A DNA stretch of 16,602 bases from Bacteroidota bacterium (GTDB lineage Bacteria > Bacteroidota > Bacteroidia > Bacteroidales > CG2-30-32-10). A program made the translations under genes and the position numbers. Under the pieces are notes generated by a model. That model was not told the DNA's origin and ran no database searches. It saw nothing but the letters and a program-made list of their open reading frames with translations. Within the stretch, counting starts at the first letter, position 1, and every line of letters begins with the position of its first letter. The stretch lies in the NCBI GenBank assembly GCA_013334735.1, contig JAAXXA010000011.1:1-16602 (forward strand), given 5' to 3'. This document shows positions 1 to 8,612 of this stretch, one piece after another.

Positions 1-30
1 CGGCAGAATTTTTTGCCGGAGTTTTTTATT
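1..30 (+). terminator. Probable rho-independent terminator of a gene left of the window
   Basis: The inverted repeat CGGCA (1-5) / TGCCG (14-18) is separated by an 8-base loop and followed after three bases by a run of six T (22-27). The left arm begins at the window edge, so the stem may be longer than can be seen. The T-run lies on the + strand side, so it would stop transcription coming from the left. The gene it would serve is not in the window. Confidence 0.6.
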
Positions 31-96
31 ATACACCTTAATCTTTTTATGTTATACTAAAAACGGGATAAATTGTCGCATTTTATGAATACAAAA

Positions 97-167
97 AGGT
101 ATAGAGGTATTCGGTATAAAGGCATAAGGAAGATCATTTATACCATTTACCCTTATACCCTATACCT
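97..167. repeat. Imperfect 71-base palindrome built from GGTATA-like units
   Basis: Bases 97-104 (AGGTATAG) pair perfectly with 160-167. After a one-base bulge, 106-110 pair with 155-159. Inside, GGTATAAA (113-120) pairs perfectly with 137-144. GGCATAAGG (121-129) can alternatively pair with 151-159 with one mismatch. The left half also contains several direct GGTAT/GGCAT units. It lies between the likely terminator and the first gene. It could be an intergenic dispersed repeat, a folded leader RNA or a protein-binding site; the sequence alone does not decide. The rest of 1-221 shows no ORF and no clear promoter. Confidence 0.5.
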
Positions 168-221
168 GAAACCCAAATGTAATAATTTACACCGTGCAAA
201 GTATTTTCTTTAATATTTTTA

Positions 222-1946
222 ATGGGCACTATTACAAAAAATACGAAACCCAAAAACGATAAAAAAATTCGTTTTGGAATTTTATGCAATGGTCTTTCAT
301 TTAAAGCATGGCAGGTTAAAGTTATCGAAAAGCTACTTGAATCTGATGAAACGGAACTTTGCCTTCTGATAATTAACTCACAAATACCCGAAAAAAAAGC
401 TTTTCTTAAAAAAATTGTCTATTGGTTAGAGAAAAATTTTATTTATAAATTCTATACTAAATATTTTTATAAACCCCATTCCACAAAGGAAATAGATTTA
501 TCTCAAAAATTTGAGAACATCCCTAAAATGAAATGTTCAGTAATTATGCATGGAAAATTTTCTGAATATTTCTCTGATGAAGATGTCGCATTTATAAAAA
601 ATAATGAACTTGATTTTATGATGCGCTTTGGATTTAATATTATCAGGGGTGAAATTCTTAATGCTTCAAAATATGGAATATGGTCGTTTCATCACGATGA
701 TGAAGAAAAATATAGGGGAGGTCCTGCCGGATTATGGGAAATATATAACAACGATCCAATAAATGGCGTGATCCTTCAGCGACTTACTGATAAACTTGAT
801 TCTGGAATTATTTTAAAAAAAGGCTGGTTTGAAACAATTAAACATTCTTATCAGGCTAATACCGATAGTATTTTATATAATTGTTCTTCATGGCCCTTGC
901 AAATTTGTGTTGATATTAAAAATGGAGTTTCCGATTATATTGCTTTTTCTCCTTCTTCTTCAAAAGCTAAGATTTACACATATCCTTCTAACATTCAAAT
1001 GTTAAAGTTTATTTCAAAAATACTTGTCAATAAAATAAAATTCCATTATAACGAACTTTTCCGAACCGAGCATTGGAACATAGGAATTACTAAAACACCT
1101 CTGAATAAAATTATCAAATCCGGTATTTCTGAAAAAGAAATTAAATGGCTGCCTGCTCAAAAATCACAATATTTCAGAGCCGATAGTTTTGCATACATTT
1201 ACGACAATAAAATAAACATTTTCTTTGAAAGTTTTAACTATAAAACAAGAAAAGGAAGTATTAGTAAAATGACATTTTCTGATATAACGGGCTTCTCAGA
1301 TGAAAAATTAATTTTGGAAAAACCTTATCATTTATCATATCCCTATATTTTTGAAAATAATGATGAGCTTTTTTGTATCCCTGAATCTTTTGAAAACAAT
1401 CAAGCGGATTTGTACAAAATAGACAAATCAACAGGGCATTTACAATTTTATAAAACACTTCTTGAAAATACTGATGCCGTTGATAGCACTATTGTTAAAC
1501 ATGATGATATTTGGTGGCTTTTCTGCACAAAAAAATCTAATGAGCCAAATGTAAACTTATATTTATATTATTCTGCAAACTTTGATGGACCTTATATTTC
1601 TCATCCTGCCAACCCCGTTAAATCTGATATTCGTTCTGCGCGACCTGCAGGAATTCCATTTGTAAATGACAATATTTTATATCGTCCCGCTCAGGATAGC
1701 TCACGTACTTATGGAGGTAAAATTACTTTGAATAAAATCACAAAATTAAATACTTTTGAATTCAAAGAAGAAACGGTAGGTTATGTTTTTCCAATCAATA
1801 AAAGCAAATATAATTTAGGAATTCATACTGTATGCGGGTTAGGAGAATATACAATATTTGACGCAAAAAAACATACTTTTGTAAGCGCTGCATTCATATA
1901 TCACTTAGGTCGTAAAGTAAAAAAACTTTGCAGAATAAATAAATGA
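222..1946 (+). CDS. Formyltransferase-like protein fused to a GINT1-type beta-propeller-like domain
   Basis: This 574-residue protein has two parts. Residues about 15-240 resemble the formyltransferase fold: 'YGIWSFHHD' and 'KYRGGP' (151-168) correspond to the usual NxHxSLLPxxRG loop, and 'LDSGIIL' (192-198) to the DxGxI motif. The loop His (H157) and the Asp (D193) are present, but the catalytic Asn position reads Ser (S155). Residues about 305-560 contain short blade-like repeats ('FRADSFAYIY', 'YPYIFENNDELFCIPES', 'RPAGIPFVNDNILYRPAQD') that I associate with the N-terminal domain of glucosamine inositolphosphorylceramide transferases. There is no signal peptide, so it is probably cytoplasmic. 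The overlapping flippase gene suggests modification or transfer of a sugar during surface-polysaccharide synthesis. The substrate is unknown. The start lacks a Shine-Dalgarno but is the first ATG of the frame. Family assignment is fairly sure; activity is inference. Confidence 0.8.
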   Translation: MGTITKNTKPKNDKKIRFGILCNGLSFKAWQVKVIEKLLESDETELCLLIINSQIPEKKAFLKKIVYWLEKNFIYKFYTKYFYKPHSTKEIDLSQKFENIPKMKCSVIMHGKFSEYFSDEDVAFIKNNELDFMMRFGFNIIRGEILNASKYGIWSFHHDDEEKYRGGPAGLWEIYNNDPINGVILQRLTDKLDSGIILKKGWFETIKHSYQANTDSILYNCSSWPLQICVDIKNGVSDYIAFSPSSSKAKIYTYPSNIQMLKFISKILVNKIKFHYNELFRTEHWNIGITKTPLNKIIKSGISEKEIKWLPAQKSQYFRADSFAYIYDNKINIFFESFNYKTRKGSISKMTFSDITGFSDEKLILEKPYHLSYPYIFENNDELFCIPESFENNQADLYKIDKSTGHLQFYKTLLENTDAVDSTIVKHDDIWWLFCTKKSNEPNVNLYLYYSANFDGPYISHPANPVKSDIRSARPAGIPFVNDNILYRPAQDSSRTYGGKITLNKITKLNTFEFKEETVGYVFPINKSKYNLGIHTVCGLGEYTIFDAKKHTFVSAAFIYHLGRKVKKLCRINK

Positions 1947-3229
1947 TGATAAAAAAAGTTCTGGGAACAATAGGGTCCCGCTTGCTAAGTGCTTTAGTAA
2001 GTCTGATAATTATAATAATAACTTCCAAACAGTTAGGCGCCGAAGCTATGGGCACTATAAGCCTTGTAATATTGGGAATTACTATTGTTCAAATGGTAAA
2101 CAACTTCGTTGGAGGTTCAGCTTTAATATATCTCATACCAAGGTTTGAAGTTTATAAATTGTTTATACCTTCATATATTTGGGCATTTTTTACGGCTATT
2201 GTTTGTTCTTACTTATTGAAAATTTTATACTTAATACCTGATGGATATTTTATTCACATTTTTTTTCTATCACTTATTCAATCGTTATCTTCAGTGAATT
2301 TGAATATTTTATTAGGGAAAGAAAAGATAAAACAATTTAATATAATTACCACCGCTCAGATTATTCTCCTTATTGCTGTGTTAATTTTTATGATTTTTCA
2401 ACAAAACAATAAAAATGTTTATGCATATATTATTGCGCTTTACATTTCTTATTTATTCGGCCTGTTTCTGTCTATGATAGCTGCATTTCGGTTATTTCAC
2501 TTTAGCAATCTTAAAAATTTAAAAGAAGTTTTATATAACATATTACGATTTGGAACTTACGTTCAAATAGCCAATATAATTCAATTATTCAATTATCGTT
2601 TCAGTTATTTTCTTGTAGAAAATTTTATTGGCAGGGCTGCTCTAGGAATTTATTCAGTAGGTGTGCAACTTTCCGAAGGTTTGTGGTTAACCGGTAAAAG
2701 CATGGCGATTGTTCAATATTCAAAAATTTCAAATACTGATGATAAAGAATATGCAAAAAAAATTACTCTTTTATTTGGAAAAGTTTCTTTTCTGGTTACA
2801 TTTTTCCTTTTGATAATTTTAATTCTTATACCTCACAGTTTTTTTTCAGTTATATTTGGTAAAGATTTTAGTGAATTACCTGTTGTTATTCTAAGCCTCA
2901 GTTCGGGTATCCTTTTTCTTTCATTATCATTCTCGCTAAGCCATTATTTTTCAGGTATAGGCAAACATTATCACAACAGCATAAGCTCTTCAATAGGATT
3001 AGTTTTTACAATAGCGCTGGGATATATTCTTATTCCTCAATACAAACTTGTAGGAGCCGGTATTACTGCATCAACGGCATATCTTTCAATACTTGTTTAT
3101 CAGATATTTTTCTTTATAAAGATTTCGGGTGCAAAAACTAAAGATATTTTTCTTTCAGTTAAAGATATTCAACTGTTTTTATACGAATTCAAAAATATTT
3201 TTAAGAAAAACAATTTAAAAAGCAGTTAA
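1943..3229 (+). CDS. Wzx-like oligosaccharide flippase (polysaccharide transporter family)
   Basis: This 428-residue, highly hydrophobic protein has about 12 predicted membrane spans (roughly 9-28, 38-60, 74-96, 102-124, 134-152, 159-181, 201-223, 228-248, 280-298, 312-332, 347-365, 370-393). The N-terminus ('GSRLLSALVSLIIIIITSKQ', 'LGAEAMGTISLV') and the later 'ALGIYSVGVQLSEGLW' are typical of PST/MOP-superfamily flippases, which move undecaprenyl-linked glycans across the inner membrane. The length fits Wzx proteins. Its ATG overlaps the stop of the previous gene by 4 nt (ATGA), indicating translational coupling in one operon; a second ATG at 1946 is an alternative start. The neighbour suggests a glycan-assembly locus that continues to the left of the window. 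The transported glycan cannot be read from the sequence. It is the last + strand gene before the convergent surface-protein array. Confidence 0.85.
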   Translation: MMIKKVLGTIGSRLLSALVSLIIIIITSKQLGAEAMGTISLVILGITIVQMVNNFVGGSALIYLIPRFEVYKLFIPSYIWAFFTAIVCSYLLKILYLIPDGYFIHIFFLSLIQSLSSVNLNILLGKEKIKQFNIITTAQIILLIAVLIFMIFQQNNKNVYAYIIALYISYLFGLFLSMIAAFRLFHFSNLKNLKEVLYNILRFGTYVQIANIIQLFNYRFSYFLVENFIGRAALGIYSVGVQLSEGLWLTGKSMAIVQYSKISNTDDKEYAKKITLLFGKVSFLVTFFLLIILILIPHSFFSVIFGKDFSELPVVILSLSSGILFLSLSFSLSHYFSGIGKHYHNSISSSIGLVFTIALGYILIPQYKLVGAGITASTAYLSILVYQIFFFIKISGAKTKDIFLSVKDIQLFLYEFKNIFKKNNLKSS

Positions 3230-3277
3230 TCATAGCAAATTATATGCTCCTCAAAATTTCAGATGTTTTAGAAATTC
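3230..3277. other. Convergent intergenic gap
   Basis: These 48 bases separate the stop codons of two converging genes. The only structure seen is a weak AT-rich inverted repeat, AATTTC (3255-3260) / GAAATT (3271-3276), with a 10-base loop. It may act as a weak terminator in either direction, but it has no GC-rich stem or long T-run, so I do not call one. Confidence 0.3.
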
Positions 3278-6200
3278 CTATGGCGTTGGGTAGCTAATAA
3301 TCACAATCCCTGACCCTCCTGCAGCGCCTGCATAATTATTTGCACCTCCGCCACCTCCGCCACCTGTATTTGCCGATCCTGCTGTTCCACTTTCAGATGC
3401 ATTCCCTGCTTTTCCACCTCCACCTGCACCTCCTGCACCTCCGGTTCCAACATTACCTACAGAACCTCCTCCTCCTCCTGCATAAGTTTCTGATGAACCC
3501 GAAATAGAATTTGAAATTCCATCTCCTCCGTTACCTCCAACGGTCAGAGCTCCATCGCCTCCTGCAGCGCCTGCACCACCTCCACCACCACCAGAGCCAT
3601 CATCTGCATAAGATTGATCTAGTCCCGCACCACCATTATATCCTTGACTACCTGTTCCACCAGTTGGTGACATAGATGCACCTCCTCCGGAACTCCCGTT
3701 CTCACCTGAATTTTTAGGGGAAGCGCCTAAACCACCGCCGTAAGCAATAATCGAAGAGAAAACACTATTGTTTCCGTTTGAACCAACACCCCCGTCACCT
3801 ATAGTAACTGTATAATCTTGAGTAGTTACAGCAAATGCAGCATCGTATTGGTATCCACCTCCTCCACCTCCTCCTCCACGATTACTCCCACCGCCACCTC
3901 CACCGCCTATTACTAATACTTCTATGGATCCGCTTCCAGTTACTGTAAATGTTCCACTTGTAGTAAATGTATGAATCGTTTTCCCTCCCGAAGTAATTAC
4001 ATTTCCTCCTGTTGCGCTAAAACAAGAAGAAGTTGCATAAGTTGTTGTTCCTGAATTAACGCTTATACAACCACTTGCATCATATGCCCTTACACGATAG
4101 TAATATGTATTACCGCAATTTAAACCAGTTACACTATAAGATATAACATTGCCCACATCTAATGAATTAATCAAAAAAGAAGCAAAATTATCAGTTGAAA
4201 CATCTAAGTAATAGCCTGTGGCTGTATTTGGAGTAGAAGCAGCCCAGTTTGCTGTGAATGAAGTTTCTGCCGCATCACTTCCTGCTGCTTCAACTGGCAC
4301 TGAAGGTGATATTATTGTAACATAATATGTTGCCGTTACCTCCGGACAAATAGCTGTTGATGCTATTGTATTGGTTACATTATAATAACCGGGAGTACTT
4401 GCTGATAAGTTTATCTCTCCTGTGCTTGGATTTGCAAATACTAAACCTTCTGTAGATGAAAATGTTCCAGCAATACTACTCCAATCGTTTAAATTAGGTA
4501 ATGGATTTGTTGCATTACTGCAATATGGCATTCCTAAGTAACTAAAAGTAGCGGAGGATAATCCTTCTACAGTTACATATATGGATGAAGGAGTTCCGCT
4601 ACATCCAGAATTAGTACCATAAACCGTAATATTGCCAGATTCAGCACTTACGGCAAAGTGAGCCCAAACAGATTTAGGATCTGCATCTGGGTACAAAGCA
4701 ACAGAACCTGGTCCCTCCCAAGTATAAGATGTTGCATTTTCAATTAGCTCTACAGAATAGGCATTGCCAGCTCCCGCAGGACCAACACAAATTGTAGGGG
4801 ATCCGGTAATTGTTCCAGCAGCAGCAGGTAATTCATAAGCTGTAACAGGAAATGCAGTTGAAACAGTACCGTTACATCCTGCATTGGTACCACAAACGGT
4901 AATAACATCTCCCGGAGAGGAGGGGTATGGAAAATAGACAGATATTGAATTAATTGTGGGATAGCTCGAAACAACAGCATTTGTAGGAAGTGTCCATGTA
5001 TAGCTTGTTGCATTTAGAATCTCATCTATTGTATAAGTAACAAGGTAATATCCCCTGCAAACTGAAGCTGGACCTGTAATTGTTCCAGCTGCAGCAGGCA
5101 ATTCATTTACACTTATTGCAAGTGATGAAGCAGTTCCGTCGCAAATGGAATTTTTACCAAAAACTGTAATGTCGCCTGATTGAGAACCTGCCGGAAAATA
5201 AATAGTAATATATGTATTGCCTCCTCCTGCAATGTAAGCTCCTGAAGGAAGCCCCCATGTGTAGCTTGTTGCATTTAATATAGGATCTATAGTGTAGGTA
5301 GCATAATTTTGTGTGCAAACAGAAGTTGGTCCGCTGATTACTCCTGCAGCAGGCGGTTTTACATCCACTATCACCTGAAAAGCAGGTGAGGCAGCTCCTG
5401 TACAATTGGAATTTGTAGCATAAACTGAAATGTTCCCTGATGAGTAGTAGTATGGAAAATATACTGTAATTGAATTAGATGTTGGATCCCCGGAAATAGA
5501 AGTATTTGAAGGAACTGTCCAAACGTAAGCTGTTGCATTAGGTATAGCATCTACTGTGTAAACAATGTAATCTCCCACGCAAACTGTACTTTGCCCTGTT
5601 ATTGTTCCTGCAGTGGCAAGTGATGGATTTACAGTTACTGGAAAAGCAGTTGAAACAGCACCTGTACAAGTTTGGTTCATACCATATACAGTAATATCTC
5701 CTGATGAAGCGTCCGTTGCAAAGCTAAGTGTAATCGAATTTGTATTGCTACCTGAAATAATTGTAGCGCCATAAGGAAGGCTCCAAGTGTAACTTGTAGC
5801 ATTTGCAATTTCAGGTACGGAATAGGAAACATTGTTTTGAGCCTGACAAACTGTACTTGTTCCGCTTATTGTGCCAGCTGCATCAGGTATAGTAATATTT
5901 GTAACTTGCATACAAGTTGGAGAACTTTTGCCACAGTCATTAATTGCTGTTAAACAAATATTTCCAGATGTACTTCCAAAATCAACAGTAATACTGTTTG
6001 TGTTCTGTCCTGAAGTTATCGAAGCTCCGGATGGGACAGTCCAGTTATAAGATGTTACTCCTGTAATTGGAGAAACAGAATATGTTACACCTGTTTGCCC
6101 CGGACAAAAAGTTGTTAATCCGGTAATGTTTTCCGGATTAGATATATAATTATTGGAACTGTATAAAGAAATCCACGAAGTACCATCAAAGTATTGAAAT

Positions 6201-6487
6201 ACATTGCATTCTGTATTATAGATGATAAGCCCGTTGGCAGGATTATCAGGACGTCTTGATGTTCCCATACGCGGAATAAGAAGTCCTTGACTTGTATTAC
6301 TTGAAGTGGTATCGGAAGAAACATCAAGCATTGCAGAGTTATCGGCTGCAACCCCTGTGGAATTAATTGCTGCGCCCCCGGTTTGTGCAAGACATATTAA
6401 AGTGGAAAAAGAAAAGTAGAAAACGAGCATAATGTATGCGATACTTCTAAAAATTCTGTTTTGTTTAATAAATTTTTGTATTTTCAT
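3278..6487 (-). CDS. Secreted modular surface protein: leader domain, six PKD-like repeats, FN3, glycine-rich C-terminus
   Basis: This 1069-residue protein is probably exported and displayed at the cell surface. Layout: signal peptide 1-35 (hydrophobic 15-32, cleavage after CLA); leader domain 36-108 with 'DNSAMLDVSSDTTSS', 'GLLIPRM' and 'GLIIYNTE'; about six Ig/PKD-like repeats from 114 to 643 (each with an 'AGTITGxxxVC' start, 'ATSYTW' core and 'GTNxxC' end, two cysteines per unit); one FSYxGxPYC unit 647-726; a fibronectin III domain about 729-818 ('SFTANW', 'YYYRVRAYD'); and a glycine-rich domain about 826-1069 opening with 'TFTVTGSGSIEVLVIGGGG'. Such glycine-rich domains occur in phage tail and adhesin proteins, so ligand binding is plausible but inferred. 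There is no type IX sorting domain at the end (…SYPTP). It is type B in the array; its FSYxGxPYC unit and upstream DNA match the 1032-residue paralogue. It is the last gene of the - strand array. Confidence 0.85.
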   Translation of the reverse strand: MKIQKFIKQNRIFRSIAYIMLVFYFSFSTLICLAQTGGAAINSTGVAADNSAMLDVSSDTTSSNTSQGLLIPRMGTSRRPDNPANGLIIYNTECNVFQYFDGTSWISLYSSNNYISNPENITGLTTFCPGQTGVTYSVSPITGVTSYNWTVPSGASITSGQNTNSITVDFGSTSGNICLTAINDCGKSSPTCMQVTNITIPDAAGTISGTSTVCQAQNNVSYSVPEIANATSYTWSLPYGATIISGSNTNSITLSFATDASSGDITVYGMNQTCTGAVSTAFPVTVNPSLATAGTITGQSTVCVGDYIVYTVDAIPNATAYVWTVPSNTSISGDPTSNSITVYFPYYYSSGNISVYATNSNCTGAASPAFQVIVDVKPPAAGVISGPTSVCTQNYATYTIDPILNATSYTWGLPSGAYIAGGGNTYITIYFPAGSQSGDITVFGKNSICDGTASSLAISVNELPAAAGTITGPASVCRGYYLVTYTIDEILNATSYTWTLPTNAVVSSYPTINSISVYFPYPSSPGDVITVCGTNAGCNGTVSTAFPVTAYELPAAAGTITGSPTICVGPAGAGNAYSVELIENATSYTWEGPGSVALYPDADPKSVWAHFAVSAESGNITVYGTNSGCSGTPSSIYVTVEGLSSATFSYLGMPYCSNATNPLPNLNDWSSIAGTFSSTEGLVFANPSTGEINLSASTPGYYNVTNTIASTAICPEVTATYYVTIISPSVPVEAAGSDAAETSFTANWAASTPNTATGYYLDVSTDNFASFLINSLDVGNVISYSVTGLNCGNTYYYRVRAYDASGCISVNSGTTTYATSSCFSATGGNVITSGGKTIHTFTTSGTFTVTGSGSIEVLVIGGGGGGGSNRGGGGGGGGYQYDAAFAVTTQDYTVTIGDGGVGSNGNNSVFSSIIAYGGGLGASPKNSGENGSSGGGASMSPTGGTGSQGYNGGAGLDQSYADDGSGGGGGGAGAAGGDGALTVGGNGGDGISNSISGSSETYAGGGGGSVGNVGTGGAGGAGGGGKAGNASESGTAGSANTGGGGGGGANNYAGAAGGSGIVIISYPTP
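3281..4012 (-). repeat. Glycine-rich coding segment with CCN/GGN tracts
   Basis: The DNA for residues about 826-1069 of the 1069-residue surface protein consists largely of GGN codons, seen on the + strand as runs of CCT, CCA and CCG triplets, densest at 3345-3360, 3465-3480, 3580-3595 and 3855-3910. Its GC content is visibly above its surroundings. Because the runs are triplets, slippage would change glycine number without shifting frame. The protein segment resembles the glycine-rich domain of phage tail fibres and bacterial surface proteins. Confidence 0.75.
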
Positions 6488-6551
6488 AAAGCGTTTTTAT
6501 TTTAATATTTTTCATTTTTTAACTGCCTGACAGATTATTTATGATAAATTT
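6488..6551 (-). promoter_or_regulatory. Type B upstream leader (copy 1)
   Basis: This DNA is clearly homologous to 11898-11960 upstream of the 1032-residue paralogue. Reading the - strand, both contain AAATTTATCA, then TGTCAG, then TTAAAA, then GAAAAATATTAA, then an A-rich stretch and the ATG. This copy has no good TAnnTTTG box at the position where copy 2 has one. It may therefore be transcribed by read-through from upstream or from a weaker promoter. No terminator is visible between it and the stop of the 673-residue gene. Confidence 0.5.
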
Positions 6552-6590
6552 GTTAAGAATATCTTTAAATAAATCTCTTTACTTAGCATT

Positions 6591-8612
6591 TCAGTCTTTA
6601 AGGCAACGAACAGATATTGCATAGTTCCAACTAGCAGAAAAATAGCGGTACAAGGTTGGATTAGCCGACACCCCACGAGTATATCCCAATTGAGCAGACA
6701 ATAATTGCGCTGACTCGCCCTGATACATGAAAACTCCATCAGGATAACGGAATCCACTGGGTAATGCAGAAAAACTGCTTGTATTGGTGCCGTTCCATGC
6801 AGGAGTATTACTTGGCGTAACTTTTATCTTAGTACTAGTGGAAGTGCCGCGATAAGCTATTGTATTTTGGAAAGTTGCAAGAGTAGTATTTCCTGTTGGA
6901 GCAATGGTGCTTTCCAAACAGTATTCATAACGGCTCCATTCCAAGTCAGTAGGGATGTGGAAACCCGTAGGACAAATGCCTTGTCGCCCTCCACTGCCAC
7001 AAGGATCGCAGTTTGGACTGCTACCGTATTGCATTGCTTCATTCCATTGGTATAACGCACCATAAGTAGAACAATTTGCTTCCAAATCATTGTAACAGTA
7101 TTTTTCAATTATGCCATTATTACTTTGATCAATATTATGGTTTATTCTTGTTCCTACATTTGAATTGACTGTAGCCCATACTTGGGTGCCGCAAGTAATG
7201 CATGAAGTAGTAATTAATTCTACATCGTCTGTTGAAGCTGTACAATTAGAATTAGATATTGTCCATCTAAGTATTGCAGTGTCTGGTAAAGCTAATCCTG
7301 TAACTCCTGATGTTGGTGAACTTGGAGTGGTTATAGTGGCTGCACCGGAAACTAAGGACCATGAACCAGTTCCAACTGTGGGTGAATTCCCTTCTAATGT
7401 TGCTGTATTCTGACCACATGCGATATTTATATTATTAGAGCCCGCATTGGCTGTGGTGGGCGCTGTGCTATTATTAACAGTAATATTATAACCTGTGGAT
7501 ACCTGTCCAGTGCCACATAAATTGCTTGGTGTAAATGTTAGTGTGCCTGAAGTGGCAGCGTTAGAGAAATTAGATGTGATATGATTATTGTTAGTACCTG
7601 AAATTATTGCAAACCCATTTCCTGAATATGACCATGTGTAACTATCAGCATCTGTTATAGATGGTGCGGAATAAGAAACATTAAGTTGCTCCTTGCAAAC
7701 GGTATTTGTTCCGGTGATTGTTCCTTCTGTTAGGGGAATTGTTTTTATAGTTACTGGATAATCTGGAGATTGTGTACCATTACCGCATGAATTTGCCCCT
7801 TTTACAGTTATATTACCTGATGTTGCGTTTGAAGAAAAATTGATTGTAACCGGGTTTGTTGATCCTGAAAAGGTAGCCCCTGAGCCAGAATATTCCCAAA
7901 TGTAACTTGTTGCATCTGTTATGTCAGGTACGGAATAAAAAACATTACTTTGCCCTTTGCAAACTATATTTGTTCCACTTATAGTTCCTGCTGCGTAAGG
8001 GATAATATTGTTAACCGAAAAACAAGTTGCAATACTTGTAAAACAGCTATTGCTTGCTGTAACACATATACTTCCTGAAGTATTTCCATAAGTAACAGTA
8101 ATATTTGTAGTGTTTTGACCTGAAGTTACAGAAGATCCTGAAGGAACTGTCCAGTTATAAGATGTCGCTCCTGATACTGAAGGAACAGAATATGTTACAC
8201 CAGTTTGACCACAAACAAAGGTTGATAAGCCGGTAATATTATCTGGGGCAGTTAAAAAGTTTTTATTGTAAATGGGAGTCCAAGATGTTCCGTTGTAATA
8301 TTCGAAAGTGCGACAATCTGTATTGTAAATTATAAGACCTTTGGCAGGATTGTCAGGTCTTTTTGAAGTACTCATTCGTGGTATTAATAATCCCTGACTG
8401 GTAGCACTTGAAGTGGTATCAGATTGTATGTCAAGTATTGCTGAGTTATCTGCTACATCACCGTTTGCATTGATAGTTACTCCTTGTGCAAGACCGTTGA
8501 ATGTAAATAGCGACATGCGTAGTATAAGAAAAAATAAAAAGCAAAAAGTGAGAAATCTGGATGCTATTACTTTTCTGACTTTATTTGCTTCTATTACTTT
8601 TTGTATTTTCAT
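6591..8612 (-). CDS. Secreted modular surface protein with shortened FISUMP C-terminal domain
   Basis: This 673-residue protein has a signal peptide (1-43, hydrophobic 17-38, ending GLAQ); leader domain 44-115 ('GVTINANGDVADNSAILD', 'GLLIPRMSTSKRP'); about three Ig/PKD-like repeats (128-381); a different Ig-like domain 382-470 ('GTGSWSLVSGAA', 'LRWTISNSNC') of a type common in Bacteroidetes adhesins; and a FISUMP domain 474-673. FISUMP (Fibrobacter succinogenes major paralogous domain) signs are 'KYCYNDLEANC', 'YGALYQWNEAMQY', 'GICPTGFHIPTDLEW', 'LPSGFRY' and the final 'AISVRCLKD'. Compared with the 958-residue paralogue, the FISUMP opening strands ('DARDSKIYNVVLI') are missing and only 'GTQVWATVNSNVG' remains. 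The cellular role of FISUMP proteins is not established. It is type A in the array. The signal peptide fixes the start; no type IX sorting domain is seen. Confidence 0.85.
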   Translation of the reverse strand: MKIQKVIEANKVRKVIASRFLTFCFLFFLILRMSLFTFNGLAQGVTINANGDVADNSAILDIQSDTTSSATSQGLLIPRMSTSKRPDNPAKGLIIYNTDCRTFEYYNGTSWTPIYNKNFLTAPDNITGLSTFVCGQTGVTYSVPSVSGATSYNWTVPSGSSVTSGQNTTNITVTYGNTSGSICVTASNSCFTSIATCFSVNNIIPYAAGTISGTNIVCKGQSNVFYSVPDITDATSYIWEYSGSGATFSGSTNPVTINFSSNATSGNITVKGANSCGNGTQSPDYPVTIKTIPLTEGTITGTNTVCKEQLNVSYSAPSITDADSYTWSYSGNGFAIISGTNNNHITSNFSNAATSGTLTFTPSNLCGTGQVSTGYNITVNNSTAPTTANAGSNNINIACGQNTATLEGNSPTVGTGSWSLVSGAATITTPSSPTSGVTGLALPDTAILRWTISNSNCTASTDDVELITTSCITCGTQVWATVNSNVGTRINHNIDQSNNGIIEKYCYNDLEANCSTYGALYQWNEAMQYGSSPNCDPCGSGGRQGICPTGFHIPTDLEWSRYEYCLESTIAPTGNTTLATFQNTIAYRGTSTSTKIKVTPSNTPAWNGTNTSSFSALPSGFRYPDGVFMYQGESAQLLSAQLGYTRGVSANPTLYRYFSASWNYAISVRCLKD

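Noticed and set aside
202..209. TATTTTCT as a -7 promoter box for the gene at 222
   Set aside because: It departs from TAnnTTTG, lies only 12 bases before the start codon and has no -33 element at the right spacing.
3278..3290. Shared AACGCCATA at the 3' ends of the 1069- and 1032-residue genes (also near 8799) as a common recombination or processing site
   Set aside because: The match is only about nine bases and the flanks differ. It may be a relic of duplication but is too short to support a site.
4750..5405. Cys- and Leu-rich open frames on the - strand inside the 1069-residue gene
   Set aside because: They are out-of-frame readings of repetitive Ig/PKD-like coding DNA, with no start context or family resemblance.
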